Shown in pieces: positions 8,647-17,709 of a DNA stretch of 41,298 nucleotides. Within the stretch, counting starts at the first letter, position 1. Each line of letters starts with the position of its first letter. This DNA comes from Nitrospirota bacterium (GTDB lineage: Bacteria > Nitrospirota > UBA9217), in assembly GCA_029858565.1 (NCBI GenBank), contig JAOUEV010000030.1:1-41298 (forward strand), read 5' to 3'. A program made the translations under genes and the position numbers. The notes beneath the pieces were generated by a model that had not been told where the DNA came from, searched no databases, and saw nothing but the letters and a program-made list of their open reading frames with translations.

Positions 8647-10007
8647 ACAGGATCCTTATTGTAGACGATGAAAAGAGCATGCGCGAACTTCTTTCCATCC
8701 TGCTGAAGAAGGAAGGCTACGATGTGGCGACCGCTGACAATGGTGATAGTGCACTGCAGGCGGTGCAGCAGGAGATCTATGATCTGGTTATCACGGACAT
8801 TCGGATGCCGAAGATCGACGGGATCGAGCTTTTGAAAGCAGTTAAGGAACTGTCCCCTGAAACGGTGGTGATCGTGATCACTGCTTTTGCCTCAACTGAA
8901 ACAGCTGTCGACGCGATGAAGCTGGGCGCCTATGACTATATCACTAAACCATTCAAGAACGAAGAAATACGGCTTGTTGTTCAAAAGGCACTTGAAAAAA
9001 GGCTTCTTCGCAAAGAAAATATCCTGCTCCGTCGGGAGATCGAGTCGCGGGCGGGGTTCGACAACTTTATCGGAAAGAGCGAGGCGATGCAGCAGATCTT
9101 TTCGCTTATACGGCAAGTTGCAGATACAAGAAGCACGATCCTCATTAACGGGGAAAGCGGCACAGGGAAGGAACTGGTGGCCCGGGCGATTCACTACAGC
9201 GGAAGCAGGAAGAATAGCCCCTTTGTTACCGTGAATTGTGGCGCACTGCCGGAAACACTCCTTGAGAGCGAGCTGTTCGGCTATATGAAAGGCGCTTTCA
9301 CAGGAGCGGTCGCAAACAAACAGGGACTTTTCGAGGCTGCGAATGGCGGAACGCTGTTCCTTGATGAGATCAGCACGACAACGCCTGCGTTGCAGATTAA
9401 ACTGCTGAGGGTGCTGCAGACCAAGGAGATAAAACGCGTCGGCGGGACCGCGGACATAAAGGTGGATGTCAGGATCATTGCCGCAAGCAACCGGGACCTG
9501 CTGCAGGAAGTTAACAAAGGCACTTTTCGCGAAGACCTGTATTATCGACTGAACGTGATCCCGATCCTGGTCCCGACGCTTCGCGGGCGCAAGGAGGATA
9601 TCCCCCTGCTGATAGACCACTTTCTGGGAAAACTGGGCTCAGAAGGACAAAAGAAAAGAATGTCCGAAGAGGCAAAGGACCGGCTCTCCGGTTATGGCTG
9701 GCCGGGGAATGTCCGGGAACTGGAAAATGCCGTCGAACGACTCTATACGCTTGTCCCCGGAGAGGTTATTCTTCCGGAACACCTGCCCGCCACGATCCTG
9801 CCCGGGTCACCGTTCCTGGAAATCGTGCCGTCCGAGATACCCAATGAAGGCATCGATCTGGAGAGCATCCTGCAAACAGTCGAAAAGAACCTCTTGAAAA
9901 AGGCCCTTGATAAGACCGGGGGGGTAAAGACTGAAGCTGCCCGTCTTTTGGGACTGACGTTCCGCTCTTTTCGGCATCGCCTCCAAAAATTCGATCAGTC
10001 ATCCTGA
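8643..10007 (+). CDS. pilR: Sigma54-dependent response regulator PilR
   Basis: 454 residues in the NtrC order. Receiver domain (1-120) with acidic pair DD in VDDEKSM and phospho-acceptor D52 (ITDIRMP). AAA+ domain with Walker A GESGTGKE (170-177), the sigma54-contacting GAFTGA loop (217-222) and the GTLFLDEI Walker B. The Fis-type C-terminal helix-turn-helix is NLLKKALDKTGGVKTEAARL. It activates sigma54 promoters once phosphorylated by PilS; pilA is the classical target but no pilA is present in the window. Translationally coupled to pilS through ATGA. No terminator is recognisable after it. Confidence 0.93.
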   Translation: MNRILIVDDEKSMRELLSILLKKEGYDVATADNGDSALQAVQQEIYDLVITDIRMPKIDGIELLKAVKELSPETVVIVITAFASTETAVDAMKLGAYDYITKPFKNEEIRLVVQKALEKRLLRKENILLRREIESRAGFDNFIGKSEAMQQIFSLIRQVADTRSTILINGESGTGKELVARAIHYSGSRKNSPFVTVNCGALPETLLESELFGYMKGAFTGAVANKQGLFEAANGGTLFLDEISTTTPALQIKLLRVLQTKEIKRVGGTADIKVDVRIIAASNRDLLQEVNKGTFREDLYYRLNVIPILVPTLRGRKEDIPLLIDHFLGKLGSEGQKKRMSEEAKDRLSGYGWPGNVRELENAVERLYTLVPGEVILPEHLPATILPGSPFLEIVPSEIPNEGIDLESILQTVEKNLLKKALDKTGGVKTEAARLLGLTFRSFRHRLQKFDQSS

Positions 10008-10031
10008 TAATGCGGAGCTATGAGTTTTTCA

Positions 10032-10060
10032 TTGAAATAACTCCTTGTTTCCGCTAATAT
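10032..10060 (+). promoter_or_regulatory. Promoter of ubiD, very close to the start codon
   Basis: TTGAAA (10032-10037), a 17-base spacer and TAATAT (10055-10060). Transcription would start about 2-3 bases before the ATG at 10070. No Shine-Dalgarno sequence lies between, so the mRNA is probably leaderless or nearly so. Confidence 0.5.
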
Positions 10061-10069
10061 TTACCTTCT

Positions 10070-11539
10070 ATGGCATACGAAAATATCAGGGATTTCATAA
10101 CGCAGCTGGAACAGCGGGGGGAACTCGTCCGCATCAAGGCCGAGGTCGACGCGGTACTCGAGATTGCGGAGATAACAGACCGTGTTTCCAAGGAGCAGGG
10201 AACTGCGAACAAAGCCCTCCTGTTCGAACGGGTACGGGGATCGGCATTTCCTGTCCTGACGAATGCCTTTGGTTCCATGGAGCGGATGTGTCTTGCACTT
10301 GAGGTCGGTAGTCTCGACGAAATCGGTAAACGGATACGGGACATCGTAGACCCGGTCAGCCTGTTTCCTGCACCGGGAGCCGGTCTTATGGACAAGCTCC
10401 AGATGCTGCCGAAACTGGCGGAACTTTCCAACTTCTTTCCGAAAACCGTGAAAAAAGCGCCTTGTCAGGATGTGGTCCTTACCGGCGACAAGGTGGACCT
10501 GGGGATGATACCGATCCTGCAGTGCTGGCCGGGGGACGGAGGGCGGTTCATAACTCTGCCGATGGTCTGCACGGTCGATCCAGGTACTAGGATAACCAAT
10601 GTCGGCATGTATCGCATGCAGGTCTTTGATAATCGGACGACCGGCATGCACTGGCATAAGCACAAGGACGGAGCGCGTCATTACCAGCACTACGAAGCCG
10701 CGGGAAAGAGGATGGAGGTTGCTGTGGCCATCGGAGGTGACCCGTCGATCATCTATGCCGCGACCGCGCCCCTTCCTCCTGCCATTGGCGAATATGTGTT
10801 CGCAGGGTTCCTGCGACAGCGTCCGCTTGAGGTCGTGCAGTGCAAAACAGTCGACGTCCGTGTTCCGGCTGAGGCGGAGTTCGTGCTTGAGGGTTATGTT
10901 GAGCCGGGAGAACGGCGGGTGGAAGGGCCTTTTGGAGACCATACCGGCTACTATTCCGAGGCAGATGAGTATCCGGTCTTTCATCTTACCGCAATCACAC
11001 ATCGCAAGGACGCTCTTTATCCCGCAACGCTTGTGGGAAGGCCTCCTCAAGAGGATGCATATCTGGGCAAGGCTACGGAGCGTATTTTTCTCCCGCTCCT
11101 GCAGATGGTTGCGCCGGATATCCTGGATATGGACATGCCGGTTGAAGGGGTCTTTCATAACAATGTGATCGTCAAGATCAGGAAGCGCTATCCCGGCCAC
11201 GGAAAGAAAGTCATCCACACGATCTGGGGTACGGGCATGCTGATGCTCTCCAAGTTCGTCATCGTCTGCGATGAAGACGTGAACATCCATGATTATTCCG
11301 AGGTTACCTGGAAGGTCATGAACCACGTTGATCCGCAACGTGACGTTGTCATTACCGACGGTCCACTGGACATCCTGGACCACTCCTGTCCGCAGATCGG
11401 ATTCGGCGGCAAGATGGGGATCGACGCAACGCGCAAAGGTCCTGGTGAGGGATTTTCACGACCATGGCCGGGAGAGGTGATCATGGACCCGTTGGTGCGG
11501 GCAACTGTCGACGCGCGGTGGAGGGAGTATGGATTTTAA
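10070..11539 (+). CDS. ubiD: UbiD-family prenyl-FMN-dependent decarboxylase
   Basis: 489 residues, standard UbiD length. UbiD enzymes use prenylated FMN made by UbiX to decarboxylate aromatic or alpha,beta-unsaturated acids; in quinone synthesis the substrate is 4-hydroxy-3-polyprenylbenzoate or the menaquinone-route equivalent. Seen: N-terminal NIRDFITQLEQRGELVRI, the metal/prFMN region MYRMQVFDNRTTGMHWHKHKDGA, the glutamate-containing active-site stretch LEGYVEPGERRVEGPFGDHTGYY, and C-terminal KMGIDATRKGPGEGFSRPWP. Whether it serves menaquinone or another substrate cannot be read from the sequence; no ubiX is present here. It follows pilR by 62 bases with its own promoter. Confidence 0.9.
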   Translation: MAYENIRDFITQLEQRGELVRIKAEVDAVLEIAEITDRVSKEQGTANKALLFERVRGSAFPVLTNAFGSMERMCLALEVGSLDEIGKRIRDIVDPVSLFPAPGAGLMDKLQMLPKLAELSNFFPKTVKKAPCQDVVLTGDKVDLGMIPILQCWPGDGGRFITLPMVCTVDPGTRITNVGMYRMQVFDNRTTGMHWHKHKDGARHYQHYEAAGKRMEVAVAIGGDPSIIYAATAPLPPAIGEYVFAGFLRQRPLEVVQCKTVDVRVPAEAEFVLEGYVEPGERRVEGPFGDHTGYYSEADEYPVFHLTAITHRKDALYPATLVGRPPQEDAYLGKATERIFLPLLQMVAPDILDMDMPVEGVFHNNVIVKIRKRYPGHGKKVIHTIWGTGMLMLSKFVIVCDEDVNIHDYSEVTWKVMNHVDPQRDVVITDGPLDILDHSCPQIGFGGKMGIDATRKGPGEGFSRPWPGEVIMDPLVRATVDARWREYGF

Positions 11540-11664
11540 TGCCCGATGACAGGTCCTGCAGTCCATATGATGAGCGCTTCATGCTGAAAATCCGGACCAT
11601 TGAAAAAATGTCCTATGCTGCATGCCGGCAGGTCGTAATCAGGTCTGAGCGTCTATGCTGTTGA
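11539..11664 (+). CDS. Possible 41-residue ORF between ubiD and the CNNM gene
   Basis: An ATG shares its A with the ubiD stop (TAATG), and a 41-residue frame ends in TGA 10 bases inside the next gene (start 11655). The overlaps at both ends are what a coupled small gene would show, but the peptide (starts MPDDRSCSPYDER, ends RSERLCC) matches nothing I recognise and has no clear ribosome site. It may be chance or a remnant of a larger protein. It could act only by carrying ribosomes from ubiD to the CNNM gene. Confidence 0.25.
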   Translation: MPDDRSCSPYDERFMLKIRTIEKMSYAACRQVVIRSERLCC

Positions 11665-12992
11665 TCGAACTTAGCGCGATCGTACTTCTGATCTTGGTGA
11701 ACGGATATTTTGCCGCAACCGAGATCGCGCTTATCTCTCTGAGAAAAAGCCGCGTGCGGCACTTGGTCAAGGCCGGTAATCGCACGGCGAAGCGCGTACA
11801 GAGGCTGCAGGAGCAGCCCGAGCGTTTTCTCGCTACCGTACAGATCGGGGTCACCCTGGTCGGCACCTTGGCCTCGGCTCTCGGAGGCATCATCGCAGTC
11901 GAGCAGTTGTCTCCGCTCCTGAGAGAGTTGCCGTTCGAAGCAGTCAGCAAGGCATCGGAAGCCATCTCCGTCGGTATCATGGTGACGGCCATCACGTACC
12001 TGTCCCTCGTCGCGGGCGAACTGGTGCCGAAATCCCTCGCCATGCGATATTCTGAGCAGATCGCATTTTTTACCGCAGCTCCGATAGACAGCATGTCGCG
12101 TTTGTTCAGGTATGTCCTGCGGGTTCTGGAAGCTTCGAACAACGCTGTCCTCCGTCTCTTCAAGGTAACATCGGAACATGAACCTGTGCTGGTTTCGGAA
12201 GATGAAGTAAAGTATCTGATCCGCGAGGGCCGGAATTCCGGAGTTTTCGAATCCTCTGAGGAGGACCTGATCCATAGTGTTTTCCGGTTCACCGATACGG
12301 TCGTCCGGGAGGTCATGGTGCCGAGGACCGATATCGTCGCGGTCGAGATGGGAAGCGACCTCGATACGGTCCTCAAGGTGATGAATGAACGCGGCTTCTC
12401 GCGTCTTCCGGTGACAGCGGGGTCAGTCGACAATGTGGTAGGGATCGTGTATCTTAAGGATCTTCTTGCGGTCCACGTTGCGCGCCAGCCGTTCCAGTTG
12501 GAGCAAGTCCTTCGGAAGCCTTACATTGTGCCGCCAAACAAGAATGTCAATGTCCTGCTGAAGGAAATGCGCGAACGACGTATACATCTCGCGTTGGTAG
12601 GGGATGAATACGGCGGCATAGACGGTCTGGTAAGCATGGAAGACCTGATCGAAGAGATCGTCGGGGATATCCGTGACGAAAAGGAAAAGGACCTGCGGGA
12701 GATCGATGAGGTCGCGGCGAACAGATATGTCATAGACGGCAAGACAGATATCGGGAAAGTGAATCGTAAGCTCGGCGTCACGATACCGGAAGATGAATTT
12801 GAGACGCTGGGAGGTTTTGTTCTGGGTCTTTTCGGACGTCTTCCGGCGGAAGGCGACCAACTCCGTTATGACAACCTCATGATAACGGTACTGCGGCTCA
12901 GAAAGAACCGTATCGCCCGTGTCCGGGTGCTGAAATACGTGGAAGAGCCAGAAAAGCAAGGAGATGATGATGATCACGACGAACATACTTGA
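11655..12992 (+). CDS. CNNM/CBS-domain membrane protein (HlyC/CorC family)
   Basis: 445 residues. An N-terminal CNNM (DUF21) membrane domain with three to four helices (about 1-190) opens with [20 protein letters not shown] tandem CBS pair follows (about 200-335: [40 protein letters not shown]), then a C-terminal CorC_HlyC domain (345-430). Family members are linked to Mg2+/Co2+ efflux or to membrane integrity; the old 'hemolysin' label is misleading. The C-terminus is Asp/His-rich (DDDDHDEHT), a possible metal-binding tail, and is also the stretch that overlaps purC. Inner membrane. Exact ion uncertain. Confidence 0.9.
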   Translation: MLLIELSAIVLLILVNGYFAATEIALISLRKSRVRHLVKAGNRTAKRVQRLQEQPERFLATVQIGVTLVGTLASALGGIIAVEQLSPLLRELPFEAVSKASEAISVGIMVTAITYLSLVAGELVPKSLAMRYSEQIAFFTAAPIDSMSRLFRYVLRVLEASNNAVLRLFKVTSEHEPVLVSEDEVKYLIREGRNSGVFESSEEDLIHSVFRFTDTVVREVMVPRTDIVAVEMGSDLDTVLKVMNERGFSRLPVTAGSVDNVVGIVYLKDLLAVHVARQPFQLEQVLRKPYIVPPNKNVNVLLKEMRERRIHLALVGDEYGGIDGLVSMEDLIEEIVGDIRDEKEKDLREIDEVAANRYVIDGKTDIGKVNRKLGVTIPEDEFETLGGFVLGLFGRLPAEGDQLRYDNLMITVLRLRKNRIARVRVLKYVEEPEKQGDDDDHDEHT

Positions 12993-13854
12993 AACGAATA
13001 TTCCCGGTTTGCCTGCTCCCAAACGCGGCAAAGTGCGGGATATATATGATGTCGGGGATGGCCTGCTGATCGTGGCGACTGACCGCATATCTGCTTTTGA
13101 TGTGATACTTCCCAACGCGATCCCTCACAAGGGAAGGGTCCTGACCGAGATATCGAGCTACTGGTTCTCGCGGACAACGGACATTGTCAGGAACCATTTG
13201 ATCTCCACGAACGTGGCTGATTTTCCCGAGTCCTGCCGCCGTCACGCTGATGTCCTTGCCGGTCGGAGCATGTTCGTCAAGAAAGCGAAGCCGCTTCCCG
13301 TGGAGTGCATTGTTCGGGGGTATCTTACCGGCTCCGGTCTGAAAGAGTACCGCTCCTCCGGTGCGGTATCGGGCATCAAGCTTCCTTCCGGATTGACAGA
13401 AGCATCAAAGCTTCCTGAACCGATATTCACGCCGTCCACAAAAGCGGAGGTCGGTGAACACGACGTGAATATCGATTATGCAGGAGTTGTGAACCTGGTC
13501 GGCGCGGAGACCGCCGGCAAAGTGAGGGATCTGACCCTGGCGGTGTATAAACGGGCATGCGAGTTGGCTGAACCAAAGGGGATCATCATTGCGGACACCA
13601 AGCTCGAATTCGGCATTTTTGATGGCCAGGTTATGCTCATTGACGAAGTGCTCACGCCTGATTCATCCCGGTTCTGGCCAAAGCAGGGCTACACCGTAGG
13701 GGTGTCCCAGAAGAGCTTTGACAAACAGTTTGTTCGTGACTATCTCATAGCACTTAACTGGAACCAAAAACCACCGGCCCCGGTACTGCCAGACGATGTC
13801 GTCGCAAGAACGTCCGAGAAATACCTGGAAGTCCTCGCGCTTCTGACCGCCTGA
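12970..13854 (+). CDS. purC: SAICAR synthase (purine biosynthesis)
   Basis: About 294 residues. It joins aspartate to CAIR with ATP to make SAICAR in purine synthesis. Seen: GKVRDIYD near the N-terminus, the ATP-binding region [10 protein letters not shown], the hallmark [27 protein letters not shown], and DTKLEFG. The length fits the ~300-residue type rather than the ~240-residue type. Three ATGs stand in tandem at 12964, 12967 and 12970. AAGGAG (12958-12963) touches the first and is best spaced for the third, so I choose 12970. It overlaps the end of the CNNM gene by about 23 bases. Confidence 0.95.
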   Translation: MITTNILETNIPGLPAPKRGKVRDIYDVGDGLLIVATDRISAFDVILPNAIPHKGRVLTEISSYWFSRTTDIVRNHLISTNVADFPESCRRHADVLAGRSMFVKKAKPLPVECIVRGYLTGSGLKEYRSSGAVSGIKLPSGLTEASKLPEPIFTPSTKAEVGEHDVNIDYAGVVNLVGAETAGKVRDLTLAVYKRACELAEPKGIIIADTKLEFGIFDGQVMLIDEVLTPDSSRFWPKQGYTVGVSQKSFDKQFVRDYLIALNWNQKPPAPVLPDDVVARTSEKYLEVLALLTA

Positions 13855-13909
13855 TCGTTATGTTCCGATACCGTTGTGTATTGTTCGCAATGTCCTGAAA
13901 GGAAGTTTC

Positions 13910-15388
13910 ATGGAAGATTACAATGATCTGATACAGCAGCGCTTTAAAAAGCTCGAAGAGATCGGAGCGCTGGGCGTAAAGGCCTATGCCGGCCGCTTCG
14001 ATGTGACCGCAACAACACAAACAGTAACCGAGGTTCACGGCAAACGGACCAAGGAAGAGCTGGAGGCGAACAAGGTCACGCTGTCCATGGCTGGGCGTAT
14101 CGTTGCGCTCAGAAGCTTTGGAAAGGCCTGTTTCGCCCACATTCAGGATGGCCATGGCAGGGTGCAGTTGTACTTCCAGAAAAATACCATCGGCGAGGAA
14201 CGGTACGGGCTGTTCAAGAAGCTTGATATCGGCGATTTTGTCGGTGTTTCCGGTTTCTTGTTTCGTACGCGGACCGATGAACTTACTCTGGACGTCCAGG
14301 AGTTCGTTCTCCTTGCCAAGTCGCTCCGCCCGCTTCCGGAAAAGTGGCATGGCCTAACCGACGTCGAGATCCGGTATCGCCAGAGGTATGTGGACCTCAT
14401 TGTCAATCCGGAAGTGAAGAATGTCTTCATTTTACGCAGCAAGATCGTCCAGTCGATACGGTCTTTTCTGAACAGCCGCGGATTTCTCGAGGTCGAGACG
14501 CCGATGATGCAAGGGATACCAGGCGGCGCAACCGCGAGACCTTTCAAGACCCACCATAACGCACTGAACATGGAACTCTTCTTACGTATCGCGCCAGAGC
14601 TTTATCTGAAGCGACTGCTGGTGGGCGGATTCGAACGCGTGTATGAGATCAACAGGAACTTCAGGAATGAGGGGATTTCAACTCGGCACAATCCTGAATT
14701 CACCATGCTCGAGTTCTACATGGCCTATGCTGATTATAAAGATCTGATCGCCATGACAGAACAAATGATCAGCACCGTCGCGCTCGAGACCATCGGTACC
14801 ACGACGGTTCAGTACGAAGGCCATACGATAAGCCTTGCGGCGCCCTGGAAACGGCTGACCTACCTGGATTCTCTTCGAGAGGCAGGGGTCCCTGAAGAGG
14901 TCATCTCGGACAGTGAGAAAGCGCGGACCTATGCACGCTCGCTTGGCGCATCCTTGAAGGGCGGGGAGCCGCTGGGAAAGGTCCTGAATGAGATCTTTGA
15001 AGCAAAGGTCGAGCCGAACCTGATCCAGCCCACCTTTATCACCGATTATCCCACGGATATCTCGCCATTGTCGAAGAAGAAAGATGATGACCCGAACTTC
15101 GTTGAGCGGTTCGAGCTCTTCGTGCTCGGCCGGGAGATGGCGAACGCTTTTTCAGAGCTCAATGATCCGATTGATCAAAAAGAACGGTTCCTTAAGCAGG
15201 TCTCGGAAAGGGAGTCCGGCGACGAGGAAGCCCACCAGATGGACGAGGATTTCATTCGTGCTCTGGAATACGGTATGCCGCCTGCGGCAGGGGAAGGCAT
15301 CGGTATCGACAGGCTTGTCATGCTCTTGACCGGATCGTCGTCCATACGAGATGTCATTCTTTTCCCGCAAATGAAGAAGGAAAAATAG
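13910..15388 (+). CDS. lysS: Lysyl-tRNA synthetase, class II
   Basis: 492 residues, normal for bacterial class II LysRS, which charges tRNA-Lys. An N-terminal OB-fold anticodon-binding domain (about 55-165, AGRIVALRSFGKACFAHIQD) precedes the catalytic core. Motif 1 is near SFLNSRGFLEVETPMM, motif 2 is FRNEGISTRHNPEFTMLE, and motif 3 is GIGIDRLVMLL at the C-terminus. The frame is open 12 codons further upstream to a TTG at 13874, but the ATG at 13910 has AAGGAA at the right distance and the homologous N-terminus begins there. No terminator is obvious downstream. Confidence 0.96.
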   Translation: MEDYNDLIQQRFKKLEEIGALGVKAYAGRFDVTATTQTVTEVHGKRTKEELEANKVTLSMAGRIVALRSFGKACFAHIQDGHGRVQLYFQKNTIGEERYGLFKKLDIGDFVGVSGFLFRTRTDELTLDVQEFVLLAKSLRPLPEKWHGLTDVEIRYRQRYVDLIVNPEVKNVFILRSKIVQSIRSFLNSRGFLEVETPMMQGIPGGATARPFKTHHNALNMELFLRIAPELYLKRLLVGGFERVYEINRNFRNEGISTRHNPEFTMLEFYMAYADYKDLIAMTEQMISTVALETIGTTTVQYEGHTISLAAPWKRLTYLDSLREAGVPEEVISDSEKARTYARSLGASLKGGEPLGKVLNEIFEAKVEPNLIQPTFITDYPTDISPLSKKKDDDPNFVERFELFVLGREMANAFSELNDPIDQKERFLKQVSERESGDEEAHQMDEDFIRALEYGMPPAAGEGIGIDRLVMLLTGSSSIRDVILFPQMKKEK

Positions 15389-15512
15389 AGATCAAGACCG
15401 GAGTGCAGCGCGTATTCACGATGCTGCAGCCGATTCTGATAATAGTGCAATCTCATTACGGCAGTGTTTTTACTTCGGGTTTCGGCATCGTCAAGAAAGA
15501 CCAGGGACTATA

Positions 15513-16748
15513 TTGAAATTACCCTTTGAAATATTCGTCAGTCTCCGGTATCTCCGGAGCAAGAAGCGCTATGGGACGGTATCGCTGAACACCTTTATTT
15601 CCGTCGCAGGAGTCATGATAGGAGTTGCTACGTCAATTATAACCCTGTCGGTCATGACCGGATTTCAGGGGTATTTTCGGGACAAGATCCTCTCCGCGAT
15701 CTCTCATGTGGTTGTCATGGACTTTTCCGGACAGGGAGTCAAGGACGCGTCGGCGCTTCAGGCGCAGGTTGCAAAGGTCCCCCATGTTACGGCGACGACA
15801 CCTTTCATTATCAACCAGGTCATGCTGGCTGCGAACGAGCGAGTGCAGGGTGTGGTCGTGCGCGGGATCGATCCGAGGACCGAGGGAAATGTCACTGACC
15901 TGAAAAAGAATATGAAGGAAGGTTCGCTCGAAGCGCTGGAGGTGGAAGGGAAACTCCTGCCAGGGATCATTGTCGGTGAGGATCTCGCGAGGAAGTTCGG
16001 CGCGACAACAGGCGACACGATCACCATGGTGAATCCCATTGGCGAGGAAAGTGTCATGGGGATGGTTCCCAAAATGAGAAAATTCCAGCTCGTCGGAATT
16101 TTTGACGCCGGCATGTACGATTACAATACAGGATTTGTCTATATAGCATTGCCGGAGGCCCAGAAGTTCTTCAATATGCCGGGCAGGGTCAGCGGCATCC
16201 AGGTAAGGGTCGACGATATCTACCAGGCGGCGCAGACCGCTGATGCTGTTCAGGCTTCCGTGGGATATCCCTATTATACGAGGAACTGGATCGAGATGAA
16301 CAAGAACTTCTTCTCGGCACTGAAGCTCGAAAAGATCGGCATGTCGCTGATCCTTGCGGTCATCATCATCGTTGCATCGTTCAATATCATCGGCACACTG
16401 ACGATGATCGTAATGGAAAAGAGCCGGGAGATAGCGATACTCAAATCAATGGGCGCCACTGAACGGAGTATCATGAATATATTCATGATCAGCGGTCTGA
16501 TCATCGGTCTCGTGGGCACGGTGATCGGGGCCGTGCTCGGTTATGGCGCGGTCACGGTCATTTCCCGTAGCGGTCTGATAAGCCTGCCCAAAGATGTCTA
16601 TCAGGTAGGGCATCTGCCGCTGGCGATAACCGGGTACGATATTCTTTTCATATCGTTGATGGCACTTGGCATCAGTTTTCTGGCAACCATCTATCCTGCG
16701 TGGCAGGCCGCGCGTCAGGACCCGGTAGAGGTCCTGAGGTACGAATAA
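15513..16748 (+). CDS. lolC: Lipoprotein-releasing ABC transporter permease, LolC/LolE family
   Basis: 411 residues. One N-terminal membrane helix (about 25-48), a large periplasmic domain (about 50-265) and three C-terminal helices (about 270-300, 320-348, 372-400) give the MacB/LolCE topology. The opening FEIFVSLRYLRSKKRYGTVS and the FtsX-like end (MEKSREIAILKSMGATERSIMNIFM, YPAWQAARQDPVEVLRYE) are characteristic. The complex extracts lipoproteins from the inner membrane for transfer to the outer membrane. Only one permease is present, so a homodimer is likely. The start is TTG with AGGGA upstream. Its partner lolD is two genes downstream. Confidence 0.93.
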   Translation: MKLPFEIFVSLRYLRSKKRYGTVSLNTFISVAGVMIGVATSIITLSVMTGFQGYFRDKILSAISHVVVMDFSGQGVKDASALQAQVAKVPHVTATTPFIINQVMLAANERVQGVVVRGIDPRTEGNVTDLKKNMKEGSLEALEVEGKLLPGIIVGEDLARKFGATTGDTITMVNPIGEESVMGMVPKMRKFQLVGIFDAGMYDYNTGFVYIALPEAQKFFNMPGRVSGIQVRVDDIYQAAQTADAVQASVGYPYYTRNWIEMNKNFFSALKLEKIGMSLILAVIIIVASFNIIGTLTMIVMEKSREIAILKSMGATERSIMNIFMISGLIIGLVGTVIGAVLGYGAVTVISRSGLISLPKDVYQVGHLPLAITGYDILFISLMALGISFLATIYPAWQAARQDPVEVLRYE

Positions 16749-16780
16749 ACAATTTATCATCCAATATGCGGAGGGACGTT

Positions 16781-17032
16781 ATGGCACAAAAGAGCGGTAA
16801 GTTCAAGAAGTTTGTCCTCACTATTCTATTGCTTGCTCTGCTAATACTTGTCTTTATCCTCGCCGGCGGCGGTGATCTGCTCAAGTCGGCAGGAAAGAAG
16901 ATGGAAGGTGCAGGACAGCAGGCGGATCGGCTGAAACAGAAGGTTGAGGAAAAGGCATCAACGGTCGAGAAAACAGTTGAAAAGACCGTTGAAAAAGGGA
17001 TCGATACCTTAAAACCGGGAGAAAAGAAATAG
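16781..17032 (+). CDS. Small membrane-anchored coiled-coil protein inside the lol operon
   Basis: 83 residues, unrecognised. A basic N-terminus (MAQKSGKFKKF), one membrane helix (about 11-29), a small Gly patch (AGGGD), then a charged helical tail with VEKTVEKTVEKG repeats suggest an inner-membrane anchor with an amphipathic or coiled-coil domain, probably facing the periplasm. GCGGAGGG gives a strong ribosome site. It sits 32 bases after lolC, and its TAG stop overlaps the proposed lolD start, so it belongs to the Lol transcript. A structural or accessory role in lipoprotein release is only a guess from position. Confidence 0.7.
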   Translation: MAQKSGKFKKFVLTILLLALLILVFILAGGGDLLKSAGKKMEGAGQQADRLKQKVEEKASTVEKTVEKTVEKGIDTLKPGEKK

Positions 17033-17709
17033 ATACGTCTGTCATATCTCTACAGCAGGTCAGGAAGTCCTTTAAAAGCGGCGCTGAAATACTGCATGTC
17101 CTGAGCGGTATCGACCTTGAGATCGCCAAAGGCGAGATGCTTGCTATTGTCGGAGCCTCTGGTGTCGGCAAAAGCACCCTGCTGCACATTGTCGGAGGGC
17201 TGGAGCGGCCGACGAGCGGCACCGTCCATTACGGAGATGACGATCTCTACGCCTTATCGCAGGAGGCTTTGGCCGGATTCCGCAACAAGAGGGTAGGGTT
17301 CGTTTTCCAGTTCCATCATCTGCTTCCGGAGTTCACGGCGCTGGAAAATGTCATGATGCCTGCGTTGGTGCGCAGAATGGACCGGGAACTGGCACTGGAA
17401 GCGGCAAGGAAGGTTCTTGGGCAGGTGGGACTCGGCAGTCGCGGACATCATCGGCCTGGAGAACTGTCAGGAGGGGAGCAGCAGCGTGTTGCCGTTGCAC
17501 GCGCCCTGATTCTCGAGCCTGATGTCGTCCTGGCCGATGAGCCCACGGGAAATCTGGACTCGCATACCGGGGAAGCGATCCATGAGCTGATCAAAACGCT
17601 GAACCGCGAGAAGAAGACCACCTTCATCATTGTGACCCATAATGACAAGCTGGCAATGAGGGCTGATCGTGTGTTCAGGATGGCTGAAGGGATGTTGACG
17701 CTCCAGTAA
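17029..17709 (+). CDS. lolD: Lipoprotein-releasing ABC transporter ATPase LolD, apparent AUA start
   Basis: About 226 residues. ATPase of the LolCDE complex. Seen: Walker A GASGVGKST, Q-loop (FVFQFHHLLPEFTALENV, the LolD-type sequence), signature LSGGEQQRVAVARAL, Walker B VVLADEPTGNLD and switch His in VTHND. The first ATG (17137) lies just before Walker A and would delete the first beta strands. Homology runs on upstream (SLQQVRKSFKSGAEILHVLSGIDLEIAKGE) with no ATG, GTG or TTG before the frame closes. The only well-placed candidate is ATA at 17029, seven bases after GGGAG and overlapping the upstream TAG. CTG codons at 17092 and 17101 are less likely. Convergent with prmA, overlapping by 35 bases. 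Confidence 0.88.
   Translation: MDTSVISLQQVRKSFKSGAEILHVLSGIDLEIAKGEMLAIVGASGVGKSTLLHIVGGLERPTSGTVHYGDDDLYALSQEALAGFRNKRVGFVFQFHHLLPEFTALENVMMPALVRRMDRELALEAARKVLGQVGLGSRGHHRPGELSGGEQQRVAVARALILEPDVVLADEPTGNLDSHTGEAIHELIKTLNREKKTTFIIVTHNDKLAMRADRVFRMAEGMLTLQ

Noticed and set aside
10061-11383. Long minus-strand frame opposite ubiD
   Set aside because: Antisense shadow of a clear UbiD protein; no motif and no ribosome site.
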